A DNA stretch of 64,000 nucleotides from DASXHZ01 sp036488085 (lineage in GTDB: Bacteria; Acidobacteriota; Thermoanaerobaculia; Gp7-AA8), in assembly GCA_036488085.1 (NCBI GenBank), contig DASXHZ010000012.1, forward strand, positions 124,001-188,000, read 5' to 3'. Positions within the stretch are counted from its first letter, which is position 1. Each line of letters begins with the position of its first letter. Under the pieces are notes generated by a model. It saw only the letters and a program-made list of their open reading frames with translations. It was not told where the DNA came from and ran no database searches. Positions 1 to 8,043 of the stretch are shown one piece after another. A program made the position numbers and the translations under genes.

Positions 1-58
1 GAACGAAGCGATCCCGCAGTACCCGGATCTTTTCTTCTACCGATGCAACGGCGCCCAT
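1..58 (-). CDS. Partial CDS, N-terminus of an unidentified protein
   Basis: An open frame begins here on the minus strand and runs off the left edge; only about 19 residues are visible (starting MGAVASVEEKIRVL), too few to identify. Two adjacent ATG codons (at 61 and 58) follow GGAGAAG; the second gives the better spacing from GGAG. The preceding gene ends only 19 bp upstream on the same strand, so this is probably the fourth gene of the small operon that starts at 968. Confidence 0.45.
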   Translation of the reverse strand, partial: MGAVASVEEKIRVLRDRFV

Positions 59-76
59 CATCTTCTCCGCTTCTGG

Positions 77-478
77 CTACGCGACGCGCAGTCTTGGTGT
101 GGTGTTGAACGGGATGTGGAACGGGATTAGGCCGTTGGCCTGGAGGTAGAAATCGACGTCGGTTGCGGTGAGGGTGTAGAGCATGCGGCCATTGCCGCGC
201 GCCATGGCGGAGAGGAAGGCAGTGCCGTCCTCGCGGATCATGAAGGCATCGCCGACGAACTCGTGCGGCAGCGAGGTCAGGAGATCGAGAAACTGCGAGG
301 CGGTGGCGCCTTGATCGAGGATCACTCGCTCGATGTCGAGCGCCACCGAGAGGTCGACGACGGCGACGGTCAGTTCGGCCAGCGCGTCGATCGCCATGAT
401 CGAGGTGCCGGCGAGGTCGGTCGTCTCCCAGTCGCGGGAACCGCCGCGCAAAACGAGGGTGATTCTCTGATGTTCCAT
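77..478 (-). CDS. Hypothetical protein, 133 aa
   Basis: I do not recognise this family. The protein has no signal peptide and no clear membrane segment; it is predicted cytosolic with alternating strands and helices (for example LAELTVAVVDLSVALDIE and LTATDVDFYLQANG). The ATG at 478 is chosen over an in-frame TTG at 493 because GAGGAGG lies six bases before it. It sits between a 43-aa membrane mini-protein and a partial gene, all on the minus strand with almost no gaps, so they are probably co-transcribed from the promoter region near 1000. Confidence 0.6.
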   Translation of the reverse strand: MEHQRITLVLRGGSRDWETTDLAGTSIMAIDALAELTVAVVDLSVALDIERVILDQGATASQFLDLLTSLPHEFVGDAFMIREDGTAFLSAMARGNGRMLYTLTATDVDFYLQANGLIPFHIPFNTTPRLRVA

Positions 479-489
479 GGTGGGCCTCC

Positions 490-621
490 TCAATGAGCGA
501 ATTCGACGAGAGCGGCGCCGAATGCGATCGCGAACGACGGCAAGGTGACGGTGAGCAGCACGCGCCAGCTCGAGCGGCCGCCGCGCATGTCTTCGATGGT
601 GGTGTGGATGAAGGCGGTCAC
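490..621 (-). CDS. Small single-pass membrane protein, 43 aa
   Basis: A short frame starting with GTG whose first bases overlap the stop of the upstream gene (GTGA overlap), followed by a stop 11 bp before the next ATG. The product has a charged N-terminal half with an RGGR stretch and a hydrophobic C-terminal half (VLLTVTLPSFAIAFGAAL) that could span the membrane once. No family is recognised. Support comes from exact packing between two co-directional genes and translational coupling geometry; the alternative is an untranslated gap of about 130 bp. Confidence 0.5.
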   Translation of the reverse strand: MTAFIHTTIEDMRGGRSSWRVLLTVTLPSFAIAFGAALVEFAH

Positions 622-968
622 TGGCGCACCGCCGTCGCTGAGGCAGCGGCCACTTCCGGCGCCACCGGCTGCTGCTGTCCTACCGGCACGGTGCGGGTGC
701 CGAATGCGTCGCGCGGCCAGACTTCGAGCGGGAGCTGACGGCCGGCGTGTTCGTATGCGGTCGTATGCTTCCCGGCGAGCAGTTCGATCGAGCCGGTGGC
801 GGGAATCAGGTAATCGGAGCCCTCATAACGGAAGGGCGTTCCGGGCGTGCCGACGAAACGGTACGAGACCGTCGTGATTCCGCACGACGGCGCCGGAGCG
901 GCGCCACGGCTGAAGATGGAAGCGAGGTGGAGCTGGGTGGCGAGGGCGGCGACGAGGAGCGGTGTCAT
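618..968 (-). CDS. Small secreted protein of unknown function, 116 aa
   Basis: The N-terminus (MTPLLVAALATQLHLASIF) is a plausible signal peptide, so the product is likely periplasmic or secreted. The body is short and beta-rich with one cysteine after the leader, and the C-terminus is low-complexity (AAASATA). No domain is recognised. The ATG is preceded by AAGGA at a usable distance. It heads a tight minus-strand operon (this gene, a 43-aa membrane protein, a 133-aa cytosolic protein, a partial gene) and is divergent from an NtrC-type regulator whose putative operator lies about 110 bp upstream of this start. Confidence 0.6.
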   Translation of the reverse strand: MTPLLVAALATQLHLASIFSRGAAPAPSCGITTVSYRFVGTPGTPFRYEGSDYLIPATGSIELLAGKHTTAYEHAGRQLPLEVWPRDAFGTRTVPVGQQQPVAPEVAAASATAVRQ

Positions 969-998
969 TGTCGTGTTCCTTCTTTCGGGACTCCTCTA

Positions 999-1016
999 GT
1001 CCAAACGTCACACCAC
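999..1016 (-). promoter_or_regulatory. Weak sigma-54-like -24/-12 element
   Basis: Read on the minus strand the sequence GTGGTGTGACGTTTGGAC keeps TGG and TTG at the -24/-12 spacing of a sigma-54 promoter, but the conserved GC of the -12 box is GG. It would place the transcript start near 988, about 20 bp before the ATG at 968. The palindrome at 1080-1096 would then sit near -100, the usual place for an NtrC-family activator. This is inference from spacing; the match is weak. Confidence 0.25.
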
Positions 1017-1079
1017 GGGCGTACAAGACATAAATGATAGTCACACCTATACTTAGCGGTATTACGGTTCAGGACGACG

Positions 1080-1096
1080 TGTCCAGAATCTGGACA
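1080..1096. promoter_or_regulatory. Perfect palindrome, candidate regulator binding site
   Basis: TGTCCAGAATCTGGACA has two perfect 7-bp arms around a 3-bp centre. It lies five bases before the ATG of the NtrC-type regulator at 1102 and about 110 bp upstream of the minus-strand operon starting at 968. An almost identical palindrome occurs at 5557-5573 upstream of the REC-sigma gene. Fis-type HTH regulators bind such dyads, so this is a candidate site for autoregulation of the 1102 gene and activation of the divergent operon. Confidence 0.5.
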
Positions 1097-1101
1097 GGCG
1101 T

Positions 1102-2463
1102 ATGATCGGCAGCCAAATGCCGGACAGTCGAGGCCGAATCCTCATCGTCGACGACGATGCGACGATCGTTGCCGGTCTGGAAGCGCTCCTCAGCGACGAC
1201 TGGGAGGTTCGTACGGCGACCACCGGCCGCGACGCGATCGTGGCGTTCGGCGAGTTTTCCCCCGACGTCGTCGTGCTCGACGTTCAGTTACCGGACGCCT
1301 ACGGGCTCGATCTTCTCCACCAGTTCAAGATGTACGCGGAGACGGTCGAGGTGGTGATGATGTCGGGCGTCGGAACATTCGACCGGGTCGTGGAGGCGAT
1401 GAAGCTGGGCGCCGGAACGTTCCTGCAGAAGCCGTTCGACTACAAGACGCTCGACGTTGCGCTCGCGCAGGCGTCGCAGGTCGCGGAGCGGAACCGCGAG
1501 ATCATGGCGCTGCGGCGCGCCGGCGCGTCGGGCACTGCCAGCCTTCCCGGCATGTCGCCGGAGATCAAGCGGCTGAACGAGATGATCGACGACATCGCGC
1601 GCGCGCCCTCGTCCGTGCTCATCGAAGGAGAGTCGGGGACGGGCAAAGGCGTCCTCGCGAAGATCATTCACGAGCGTTCGCCCCGCGCGCGCGCACCGTT
1701 CGTCGACCTCAATTGCGCCGGCCTCTCGAAGGAGCTCCTGGAGTCGGAGCTGTTCGGCCACGAGCGCGGCGCATTCACGAATGCGATGAGCACGAAGCCG
1801 GGCCTCTTCGAGATCGCGGGAGACGGCTCGCTCTTCCTCGACGAGATCGGCGAGATGGAGATCACGGTGCAGGCACGCGTGCTGAAGGCGCTCGAAGACA
1901 AACGGTTTCGCCGCGTCGGCGGCGTGCGCGATCTGAAGGCCGATTTCCGGCTGATCGCCGCCACGAACCGCGACCTGAAGTCGGAAGTCGGCGCCGGCCG
2001 CTTCCGCGGCGACCTTTATTACCGGCTGAACGTCGTCCGTATCCGGATGCCGCCGCTGCGCGAACGGCTCGAAGACGTTCCGATCCTCGTCGAAGTGATG
2101 CTCCGCGCGCTGACGAAAGAGATCGGCCGGCGCATGCCGAAAGTCAGCCCGCACGCGATGAAGAAGCTGCAGTCGTATCCGTGGCCGGGGAACGTGCGCG
2201 AGCTGCGGAACGTCCTCGAGCGCGCGTTGCTCACGCTTCACGGTGACGAGATCCGCACGGACGATCTCATCATCGAGGCTGGTGCGACCGCTCCGAAGAG
2301 CGGCGCGTTCCCTTCCGAGGAATGGGAGATCGAGCCGCTCGACGACGTCATGACGAAGTACGTCGTCGCCGCCGTGAAAGCTGCCGGAGACAATGTCCGG
2401 AAAGCCGCGCGGCAGTTGAAGATCAGCCCCTCCACGCTCTACGCACGCTTGCCAAAGTCGTAA
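1102..2463 (+). CDS. NtrC-family response regulator (REC, AAA+, Fis HTH)
   Basis: A 453-aa bacterial enhancer-binding protein. Residues 8-125 form a receiver domain with the phosphorylated Asp60 in VVVLDVQLPD and a conserved Lys in the QKPFD motif. Residues about 148-380 are an AAA+ ATPase with Walker A GESGTGKG (176-183) and Walker B GSLFLDEIGE. The C-terminus is a Fis-type helix-turn-helix (KAARQLKISPSTLYARL). The sigma-54 contact loop reads GAFTNA (223-228) rather than GAFTGA, a change that may alter sigma-54 use. It is followed by a hybrid kinase on the same strand, its probable partner, and preceded by a palindrome that may be its own operator. Confidence 0.9.
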   Translation: MIGSQMPDSRGRILIVDDDATIVAGLEALLSDDWEVRTATTGRDAIVAFGEFSPDVVVLDVQLPDAYGLDLLHQFKMYAETVEVVMMSGVGTFDRVVEAMKLGAGTFLQKPFDYKTLDVALAQASQVAERNREIMALRRAGASGTASLPGMSPEIKRLNEMIDDIARAPSSVLIEGESGTGKGVLAKIIHERSPRARAPFVDLNCAGLSKELLESELFGHERGAFTNAMSTKPGLFEIAGDGSLFLDEIGEMEITVQARVLKALEDKRFRRVGGVRDLKADFRLIAATNRDLKSEVGAGRFRGDLYYRLNVVRIRMPPLRERLEDVPILVEVMLRALTKEIGRRMPKVSPHAMKKLQSYPWPGNVRELRNVLERALLTLHGDEIRTDDLIIEAGATAPKSGAFPSEEWEIEPLDDVMTKYVVAAVKAAGDNVRKAARQLKISPSTLYARLPKS

Positions 2464-2514
2464 ACATTGGCAGGGGGGGAGGGGGTGTTTCTCTTTATTT
2501 CCGGCACTCCATGT

Positions 2515-2541
2515 TTGATGGGCATATCGTCCCCCCATCAA
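2515..2541 (+). promoter_or_regulatory. Inverted repeat overlapping the ribosome binding site
   Basis: TTGATGGG (2515-2522) and CCCATCAA (2534-2541) can pair around an 11-nt loop. The end of the right arm abuts the AAGGTG that serves as ribosome binding site for the TTG start at 2556. The hairpin could limit kinase translation relative to the upstream regulator, or be a weak attenuator; no T-run follows. Confidence 0.3.
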
Positions 2542-2555
2542 GGTGAACGTGCCGA

Positions 2556-4607
2556 TTGGAAAATCATGTCGAAGAACGCCTGCGGCGGCATTCCGCCGAG
2601 CAGGAATCGCTTGCAAGTCTGAGCGGTGAGGCGCTGGGCGGCCGTCCGATGGCCGATCTCAGCGCCGACGCCGTGACGATGATCGTTCGCGTCCTCGAAG
2701 TCCGAGGGGCAGCGATCTGGCTCGTGCCGAAACGCGGCTCGATCGCGCTTGCGGAGAGTTACGGCGAACAACTCTTCTCCGAGGACGTCGTCCGCTCGCG
2801 GATACAGAACAGCCAGTCGTCGATCCGCGACAAGAGCGCGCTCCTGGTGGTTGCCGGGATGGATGGGCCGGCGGGGCTGCTCGCCGTCACGGCGGCGCAC
2901 CCTCTCCGCGCGGACGAGGTGCACTTCCTCACCGCCGTCGCGAACCTGCTGGGGCAGGCGGTCGGGCGCCGCCTTGCCGAGGATGAGTTGCGGAACCGCG
3001 CCGCGCAGCACGTCGCCATCGCGCAGTTCGGCCGCTTCGCGCTCCTGGGCATCACGAGGGAGCTGCTCGAGCACATGTGCGACGTCGTTCAGGCACGCCT
3101 CGACGTCGACTACGCGACGTATCTCGAATACGACGCGGAATCTAAACTGTTCCACCGCGGGGCCGGCCGCTGGTGGGTCGCGGACGACTCGCTGATCCCA
3201 GGCGACGAATCGACGCTCTCCGGTTACACGGCGCTCCATGGCGGGCCGGTGATTGTCACCGACTTCGCGACCGATACGCGTATCCACTTCCACGCACAGT
3301 TCGCGGAGGCGGGAATCGCGAGCGGGATCGCCGCGGAGGTGCGCGGCGAGAGCACTCTCTTCGGGGTCGTCACCGCCCAGAGCCGCACACCGCGGCGCTT
3401 CACTGACTCCGATGCCCGTTTCGTGCAGGCGCTCGCGAACGCGGCTGCCGAGGCGATGGAACGAGCGAACGCCACCGCCGAGCGGCGGCGGCTGGAGGAG
3501 CAGATCGAGAAAGCGAACCGCGTCGCGACCCTCGGGCGCCTCGCTGCCACGCTGGCTCACGAATTCAACAACGTGCTGATGGGGATCTCGCCATTCGTCG
3601 AGGTCCTCAGGCGGCCGGACCTCGCCTTCGAGCGGAGGATCAGCGCCCTCGATCACATGTCGACGGCGATCGCCCGCGGACGCCGCATCACGGACGACAT
3701 CGCGCGGTTTGCGAATCCGCCCGAGCCGCTCTTCGAGCCGGTGCAGTTGTGGAACTGGGGGCAGGCGTTGGCGCAGCAGTTCGGCGCGTTGCTCGGCCCG
3801 CGCATCACGTTCACGCTCGATGCGAACGATCACAAGCTTCGCGCACGCGCCGACATCGGCCAGTTGCACCAGACGATCACCGATCTGGTCGTCAATGCGC
3901 GTGACGCGATGCCAAACGGCGGCTCCGTCACGCTGCGGATGCTGTGCGAGGAGCCGGGTACGCAGTTCGGCTTCGGCGCCGTGCCGCAGGTCGAAAGATT
4001 TGCGCACCTGGTCGTCGAGGACGAGGGGCCAGGGATTCCAGCCGAGATCCGGCCGCGCATTTTTGAGCCGCTCTTCACCACGAAACGCAACGGCACGGGC
4101 CTCGGGCTCGCGATCGCGCACCAGATGGTGAAACGCCACGGCGGCCTGATCTTCCTCGAGAGCGAAGTGGGTCAAGGGGCTCGGTTCCACATCTTCCTTC
4201 CGCTCGCGGAGGGGAATGTTCCGAAGCGGATTCACGACAAGGCGGCGAAGCGCCGCGTGATCGTCGTGGAAGACGACGCCGACGTCGCCATCGGAATTGC
4301 GCTCCTGCTGCAGGAGGAGAATTTCGCCGTCGACGTGGTGAACCGCGGCAGCGACGTCGCCGCTGCGATCGAACGCGTCTCACCGAACGTGGTGCTCCTC
4401 GACGTCGGGCTGCCCGACATGGACGGGACGAAGGTATTCGAGCAGATCGCCGCCGCGCATCCGCAACTCCCGGTCATCTTCTCGACCGGGCAAGGCGGCG
4501 AACGGCGACTGGAGCCCCACCTGACGCGCAGCAACGTCGTCATTCTCACCAAGCCGTACGACATCGACGCGCTGATCTCGGCGATCAATCGGCTGACGTC
4601 AGTTTGA
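2556..4607 (+). CDS. Cytosolic hybrid sensor histidine kinase (GAF-GAF-HK-REC)
   Basis: A 683-aa kinase without membrane segments. Two GAF-like sensory regions (about 25-150 and 160-295) precede an NtrB-type dimerisation domain with phospho-accepting His335 in AHEFNN. The ATPase domain has the N box VVNARDAMPNGG and G boxes EDEGPGIP and GTGLGLAIAHQM. A receiver domain at the C-terminus carries Asp616 in LLDVGLPD. The start is TTG with AAGGTG ten bases upstream. It follows the NtrC-type regulator gene and converges on the REC-sigma gene, overlapping it by 9 bp; together these look like one phosphorelay. The signal is unknown. Confidence 0.88.
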   Translation: MENHVEERLRRHSAEQESLASLSGEALGGRPMADLSADAVTMIVRVLEVRGAAIWLVPKRGSIALAESYGEQLFSEDVVRSRIQNSQSSIRDKSALLVVAGMDGPAGLLAVTAAHPLRADEVHFLTAVANLLGQAVGRRLAEDELRNRAAQHVAIAQFGRFALLGITRELLEHMCDVVQARLDVDYATYLEYDAESKLFHRGAGRWWVADDSLIPGDESTLSGYTALHGGPVIVTDFATDTRIHFHAQFAEAGIASGIAAEVRGESTLFGVVTAQSRTPRRFTDSDARFVQALANAAAEAMERANATAERRRLEEQIEKANRVATLGRLAATLAHEFNNVLMGISPFVEVLRRPDLAFERRISALDHMSTAIARGRRITDDIARFANPPEPLFEPVQLWNWGQALAQQFGALLGPRITFTLDANDHKLRARADIGQLHQTITDLVVNARDAMPNGGSVTLRMLCEEPGTQFGFGAVPQVERFAHLVVEDEGPGIPAEIRPRIFEPLFTTKRNGTGLGLAIAHQMVKRHGGLIFLESEVGQGARFHIFLPLAEGNVPKRIHDKAAKRRVIVVEDDADVAIGIALLLQEENFAVDVVNRGSDVAAAIERVSPNVVLLDVGLPDMDGTKVFEQIAAAHPQLPVIFSTGQGGERRLEPHLTRSNVVILTKPYDIDALISAINRLTSV

Positions 4608-5444
4608 GAGCATCGCGCGCATCCTCTTGCGGGCGCGGATGTAGAGCGGACCGACGGAGCCGAGGGGGATGCGGAGGGCGGTGCTGACCTCATCGTACGA
4701 GAGCCGCTCAATGCCGATGAGCTCCGCGAGTGCGCGCGTCCGTTCGTCGACGCGCTCGAGCAGTTGTCCCACGATCAGCACGGCGTCCGCGGCGACTTCG
4801 TACGCGAGCTCCGGCGCATCCTCGGCACGGACTTCGGCGCGAGACTTCACGCGGCGCGTGATCTGCTGCCGGCAGAGGTTCGCGATCGTTCCCGCCAGCC
4901 AGGCGCGCGGCTGCATCACCTTGGCGCGCTGTTCGAGGAAGAGGCACCAGCTCTCCTGTACGAGCTCCTCGGCGTCGTCGCGGTCGAGGCCGAAACGCTT
5001 CCGCGCGATCCCGAAAAGCAACGGCAGGGAGCTTGTGTACAGCGTCTCGATGTCGGCGTCCGACGCGGGCGCGACATGCTCGATGGCGGCGAGCATTTCG
5101 CGCAGCACCCGCGCCGTCTCGAAAACGTTGAAGGGCTTGAAGAGGACGAGCGCTGCACCGCGAGAGAGGATCTCCTGCTCCATCCCCGGCGCCGCGTACG
5201 CCGTCATCGTCGCCACGCGCGAGCGGGGGCTGAGCCGCGCCACGGCGTCGAGCAACTGCAGCCCGTCGTCTTCCGCCCGCATCCGCAGGTCGGTGAGGAT
5301 GATCGGGAAGAACTCGCTCGCGATCCGCTCCTCGGCGGCAGCGCGGTCGTGCACTCCAACGACGTCGAACTCTTCGAGGCTGAGCGACGTCACGAGCGCT
5401 TCGACTATCACGGGGTCGTCATCGACTACCAAGACTCTCTGCAT
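4599..5444 (-). CDS. Receiver domain fused to an ECF-type sigma factor
   Basis: Residues 1-118 are a receiver domain: acidic pocket VVDDD, phospho-acceptor Asp52 in LTDLRM, Lys103 in LFKPF. Residues about 131-200 match sigma region 2 (DDAEELVQESW and the aromatic-rich RAWLAGTIANLCRQ), and 225-278 match sigma region 4 with the HTH ERLSYDEVSTALRIPLGSVG. Thus phosphorylation may directly gate a sigma factor. The order is opposite to PhyR, where a sigma-like domain is N-terminal and the receiver C-terminal. Its 3' end overlaps the hybrid kinase at 2556 by 9 bp, and a TGTCC palindrome lies about 115 bp upstream. It is a candidate output of the kinase; a target could be the pilus-like operon next to it. 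Confidence 0.8.
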   Translation of the reverse strand: MQRVLVVDDDPVIVEALVTSLSLEEFDVVGVHDRAAAEERIASEFFPIILTDLRMRAEDDGLQLLDAVARLSPRSRVATMTAYAAPGMEQEILSRGAALVLFKPFNVFETARVLREMLAAIEHVAPASDADIETLYTSSLPLLFGIARKRFGLDRDDAEELVQESWCLFLEQRAKVMQPRAWLAGTIANLCRQQITRRVKSRAEVRAEDAPELAYEVAADAVLIVGQLLERVDERTRALAELIGIERLSYDEVSTALRIPLGSVGPLYIRARKRMRAMLSN

Positions 5445-5457
5445 GCGCCTGCTCTAG

Positions 5458-5473
5458 ATCAAGGGCGGCGCCA
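5458..5473 (-). promoter_or_regulatory. Sigma-54-like promoter upstream of the REC-sigma gene
   Basis: On the minus strand TGGCGCCGCCCTTGAT keeps TGGC, the C at position 6 and TTG of the consensus TGGCAC-N5-TTGC with correct spacing; the -12 box has GA instead of GC. It lies 14-29 bp before the ATG at 5444, leaving a very short leader. The palindrome at 5557-5573 would be near -110 to -125. Tentative. Confidence 0.25.
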
Positions 5474-5547
5474 CCATGCCTGAACGGCCAAGTCGCTGAT
5501 GTGTCGATGGTTACGCGATTCGAAGCGATTCACACCCCGTCCGGCGA

Positions 5548-8043
5548 TCAGTCAAGTGTCCAGTTTCCGGACACCTTTACGCTGACCGGCTCTTTCGAAA
5601 GGACGACCCGCGTCGAACGGCTGCCGCTTTTCAGCGTGTACGTTCCGGCAGGCATCGACCGGAAGAGGAAGTTTCCTTCGGCGTCAGTCGCGACGCGGCG
5701 ATGGAGCTCGACTACTTCCACCTCTCCCCGATGGGCGAGGCGCCCGGCGATGGAGCGAATGGCGGTCACACTGAAGCCAACCGTCTTCGGCGTACCGCGA
5801 TCGAGCGCGATCGGCATCTCGCCGCCTGCATCCGTGTAAGTGCTCGGAAGTGAGTCGCGATCGATCGACGCGCGCCACTCGCCGGGAGGAACGGCGATGG
5901 AGAAATGCCCGTCCGCACCAGACGTCGCGGTGATCCGACGGTCGCCTTGCGCCAGCACGACGACGATGCCACCGACACCGACGCCGGCGTCGCTGACGAT
6001 GCTCCCGATCATGCGCGCGGGCGTGTTCGCGATCCCGAAATCGACGACCTCGCCTGCCTTCACCTCGCTGTTCGAAGCGGTGGTGAAGTAGGACGCTAGC
6101 GACGGGAGCTGCGCTGCAACGCGGTGCATCCCCTTCGAGACGCCGCTGAATCCGTAGCGTCCGCCCGCGTCGGTGGTCGAGCTGCGCCCGCCATCCAGCC
6201 GCACTTCGACGCCGGAGAGACCGCCGCCATCCGCCCTCCGCTCGCCGCGCATCTCCTCGTCAGCGAATACGGTCCCGCTGATCGAGCCGCTGCCGAGGGA
6301 AGGCATCTCGTCGAAACGTTTCCGGATACCGATGTCGACCGAGCGGTCGCGCGTCGAGGATGCGACGCCGGTCTTCGTGGTCCAGGTCGAGAGCGACGCC
6401 TGAATGTCCGTCGTGTCCGTGATGCGACGCGAGTACGAGAGGGTCGCAATGTTCGAGGTCGTCGCAAAGGCAACGCGCTCGGCCCGGTCGTGGAGGAGGC
6501 GCAGACGGAGCTGGTGACGGGCCGACGAATTGGAAAGCCACGCTAGCTCCAGCCCCGCCTGCGTGCGGAGAAGGGAAAGGTCCACCGTCGCCCCTTCGAT
6601 GAACCCGAGGTTGAAGAGCGCTGCGTTGTCGCGGAGCAGGCGCGCGATGTCTTGCGGTGACTCGGCAGTCAATCCCAATTGCTCCAGGGCGAGCGCGAGG
6701 TCGGGTCGTTCACGGTAGATGAGCTGGAGGGTCGGCGCCTCGCTCTGCCGATCGACGTAGGCGGTCGCGAAGAAACCGCCGCCCGAGACTCGCCCGGTGA
6801 AGCGGAAGCCCTGCGTCGACGAAGAAGAAGACGAGTCGCCGAAGCGTGCCAGTGCCGTGAGGCCGCCGTGCGCGAAGTCGAGCGCCACGCCGGCGGGAAG
6901 AACGAGGCTTCGCGTCGACGCGCCGCTCGGTACGATCGCTCGGAAGTCGCCGTAGTTCATGCCGCCGAGGAACGAGAGCGACTTGGTGGCGCGATACCGC
7001 ACCTCGGCGTTCGACGTCGCGCTGCGCTGCTCGAAGTGCGGCAGGATGTAGTGATTCGCGGAGGCGTCGACGATCGCGCTGACGCGGTTTCCGAAACGGC
7101 CGCTCCACGACGCATCCGAATAGAAGCCGTGAAGGTCGCTCGGCCCCGCGCCCGCAAAACGGCGCGGCTCGTAGCGAACGTCGGCGCGGAGCTGGCTCGC
7201 TCCGCGATCTGTCGAGAGCTGAAACGCTCCGCCGAGGCCGCGGCTGATGCCGATTTCGCCCCGAGCGCGCAGGAGGTCGCTGTCGCCGTACTCGGCGAGC
7301 AGCGATGCGACTACGCCGCGGCGGTCCTCCGCGGCGTTGCGGCTCGGATAGAAGAAAACACTCGGCATCAGCCGGAGCACCGGCGATATGCGTTGCACGT
7401 AGGAGGCGCCGAAGACCATCTCGCGCTGCACGGGGAGAACGAGCCCGTCGTAGAACGCGGCTCCTGTGTATCCGGCGTGGATGCGCCATGTGTCGCTTTC
7501 GAGGTGGAAGCCGCGCACGTTGGTCCGCGAGAGGGTGAGTGGCGAGTTGTCGACCGGGCGGTCGAAGAAGGTGATGCGGCGCGAAGGAGTGACGATGGAG
7601 TACGAGGCCGATGGGAACGACGCCCTCGGCTGATTCACGTTCATGACGTGAACTTCCGTGCGCCGTTTGTCGTCTCCGCTGGTCGCGTCGATGATCGTCG
7701 TCGCCTGGCGCGTGCTGCTGCTGTAACGCGTCTCCGCCATCGCGGCTGGCGGCTTCGCCTCTGCGATCGGTGCGGCTGAGACTCGGGCGACGACGACCAC
7801 GTCGATCGTCCGGGTATCTTCCATCGTCACGATGACGACCCGCGTTGTGCCGGGACTCTTTCCGGAGATGGTCACGACGCCGCTGTGTGACGAAGCCTCC
7901 GCGATCGAGCCGTCGACCGCGTAGGCGGCCGTGACTGCCGGCGTCAGAAGCTGCCGGGACTCACCCGCCGTGACGGTGAGATCCGCCGCAAGCGCCCCTC
8001 CGGCAAGGAGGAATGCGGCGATGACGCAGAGAGCCCGTTTCAC
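5548..8043 (-). CDS. Usher-like outer membrane beta-barrel with SdrD/carboxypeptidase-regulatory domains
   Basis: An 831-aa secreted protein with a signal peptide cut after GGALA. Residues 22-85 resemble the N-terminal domain of CpaC/RcpA-type pilus proteins (VTAGESRQLL, IAEASSHSGVVTISG, GTTRVVIV). Residues about 110-600 are rich in amphipathic beta strands with aromatic ends, as in an outer membrane barrel. After about 605 there is an SdrD-B-like Ig domain (SGTVFADEEMRGERRADGGG) and two carboxypeptidase-regulatory-like beta domains. Its ATG overlaps the stop of the chaperone-like gene (ATGA). Position after pilin-like and chaperone-like genes suggests the role of an usher, although sequence features of classical FimD ushers are not evident; this is inference. 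Confidence 0.6.
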   Translation of the reverse strand: MKRALCVIAAFLLAGGALAADLTVTAGESRQLLTPAVTAAYAVDGSIAEASSHSGVVTISGKSPGTTRVVIVTMEDTRTIDVVVVARVSAAPIAEAKPPAAMAETRYSSSTRQATTIIDATSGDDKRRTEVHVMNVNQPRASFPSASYSIVTPSRRITFFDRPVDNSPLTLSRTNVRGFHLESDTWRIHAGYTGAAFYDGLVLPVQREMVFGASYVQRISPVLRLMPSVFFYPSRNAAEDRRGVVASLLAEYGDSDLLRARGEIGISRGLGGAFQLSTDRGASQLRADVRYEPRRFAGAGPSDLHGFYSDASWSGRFGNRVSAIVDASANHYILPHFEQRSATSNAEVRYRATKSLSFLGGMNYGDFRAIVPSGASTRSLVLPAGVALDFAHGGLTALARFGDSSSSSSTQGFRFTGRVSGGGFFATAYVDRQSEAPTLQLIYRERPDLALALEQLGLTAESPQDIARLLRDNAALFNLGFIEGATVDLSLLRTQAGLELAWLSNSSARHQLRLRLLHDRAERVAFATTSNIATLSYSRRITDTTDIQASLSTWTTKTGVASSTRDRSVDIGIRKRFDEMPSLGSGSISGTVFADEEMRGERRADGGGLSGVEVRLDGGRSSTTDAGGRYGFSGVSKGMHRVAAQLPSLASYFTTASNSEVKAGEVVDFGIANTPARMIGSIVSDAGVGVGGIVVVLAQGDRRITATSGADGHFSIAVPPGEWRASIDRDSLPSTYTDAGGEMPIALDRGTPKTVGFSVTAIRSIAGRLAHRGEVEVVELHRRVATDAEGNFLFRSMPAGTYTLKSGSRSTRVVLSKEPVSVKVSGNWTLD
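5557..5573. promoter_or_regulatory. Second copy of the TGTCC palindrome
   Basis: TGTCCAGTTTCCGGACA matches the palindrome at 1080-1096 at 14 of 17 positions and keeps the dyad TGTCC...GGACA with the same spacing. It lies within the last codons of the usher-like gene but about 115 bp upstream of the start of the REC-sigma gene at 5444, the same geometry as the first copy relative to the operon at 968. Confidence 0.45.

Noticed and set aside
1288..2616. Long minus-strand frame opposite the NtrC-type gene (442 aa)
   Set aside because: It is the antisense shadow of a well-supported regulator in GC-rich codons; composition is Arg/Ala/Asp-rich without domains.
2538..4235. Long minus-strand frame opposite the hybrid kinase (565 aa)
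   Set aside because: The plus-strand frame has all kinase motifs; the antisense product has none.
6679..7779. Plus-strand frame of 366 aa inside the usher-like gene
   Set aside because: Shadow of the 831-aa secreted protein; composition is dominated by Arg, Glu and Ala and no motif is seen.
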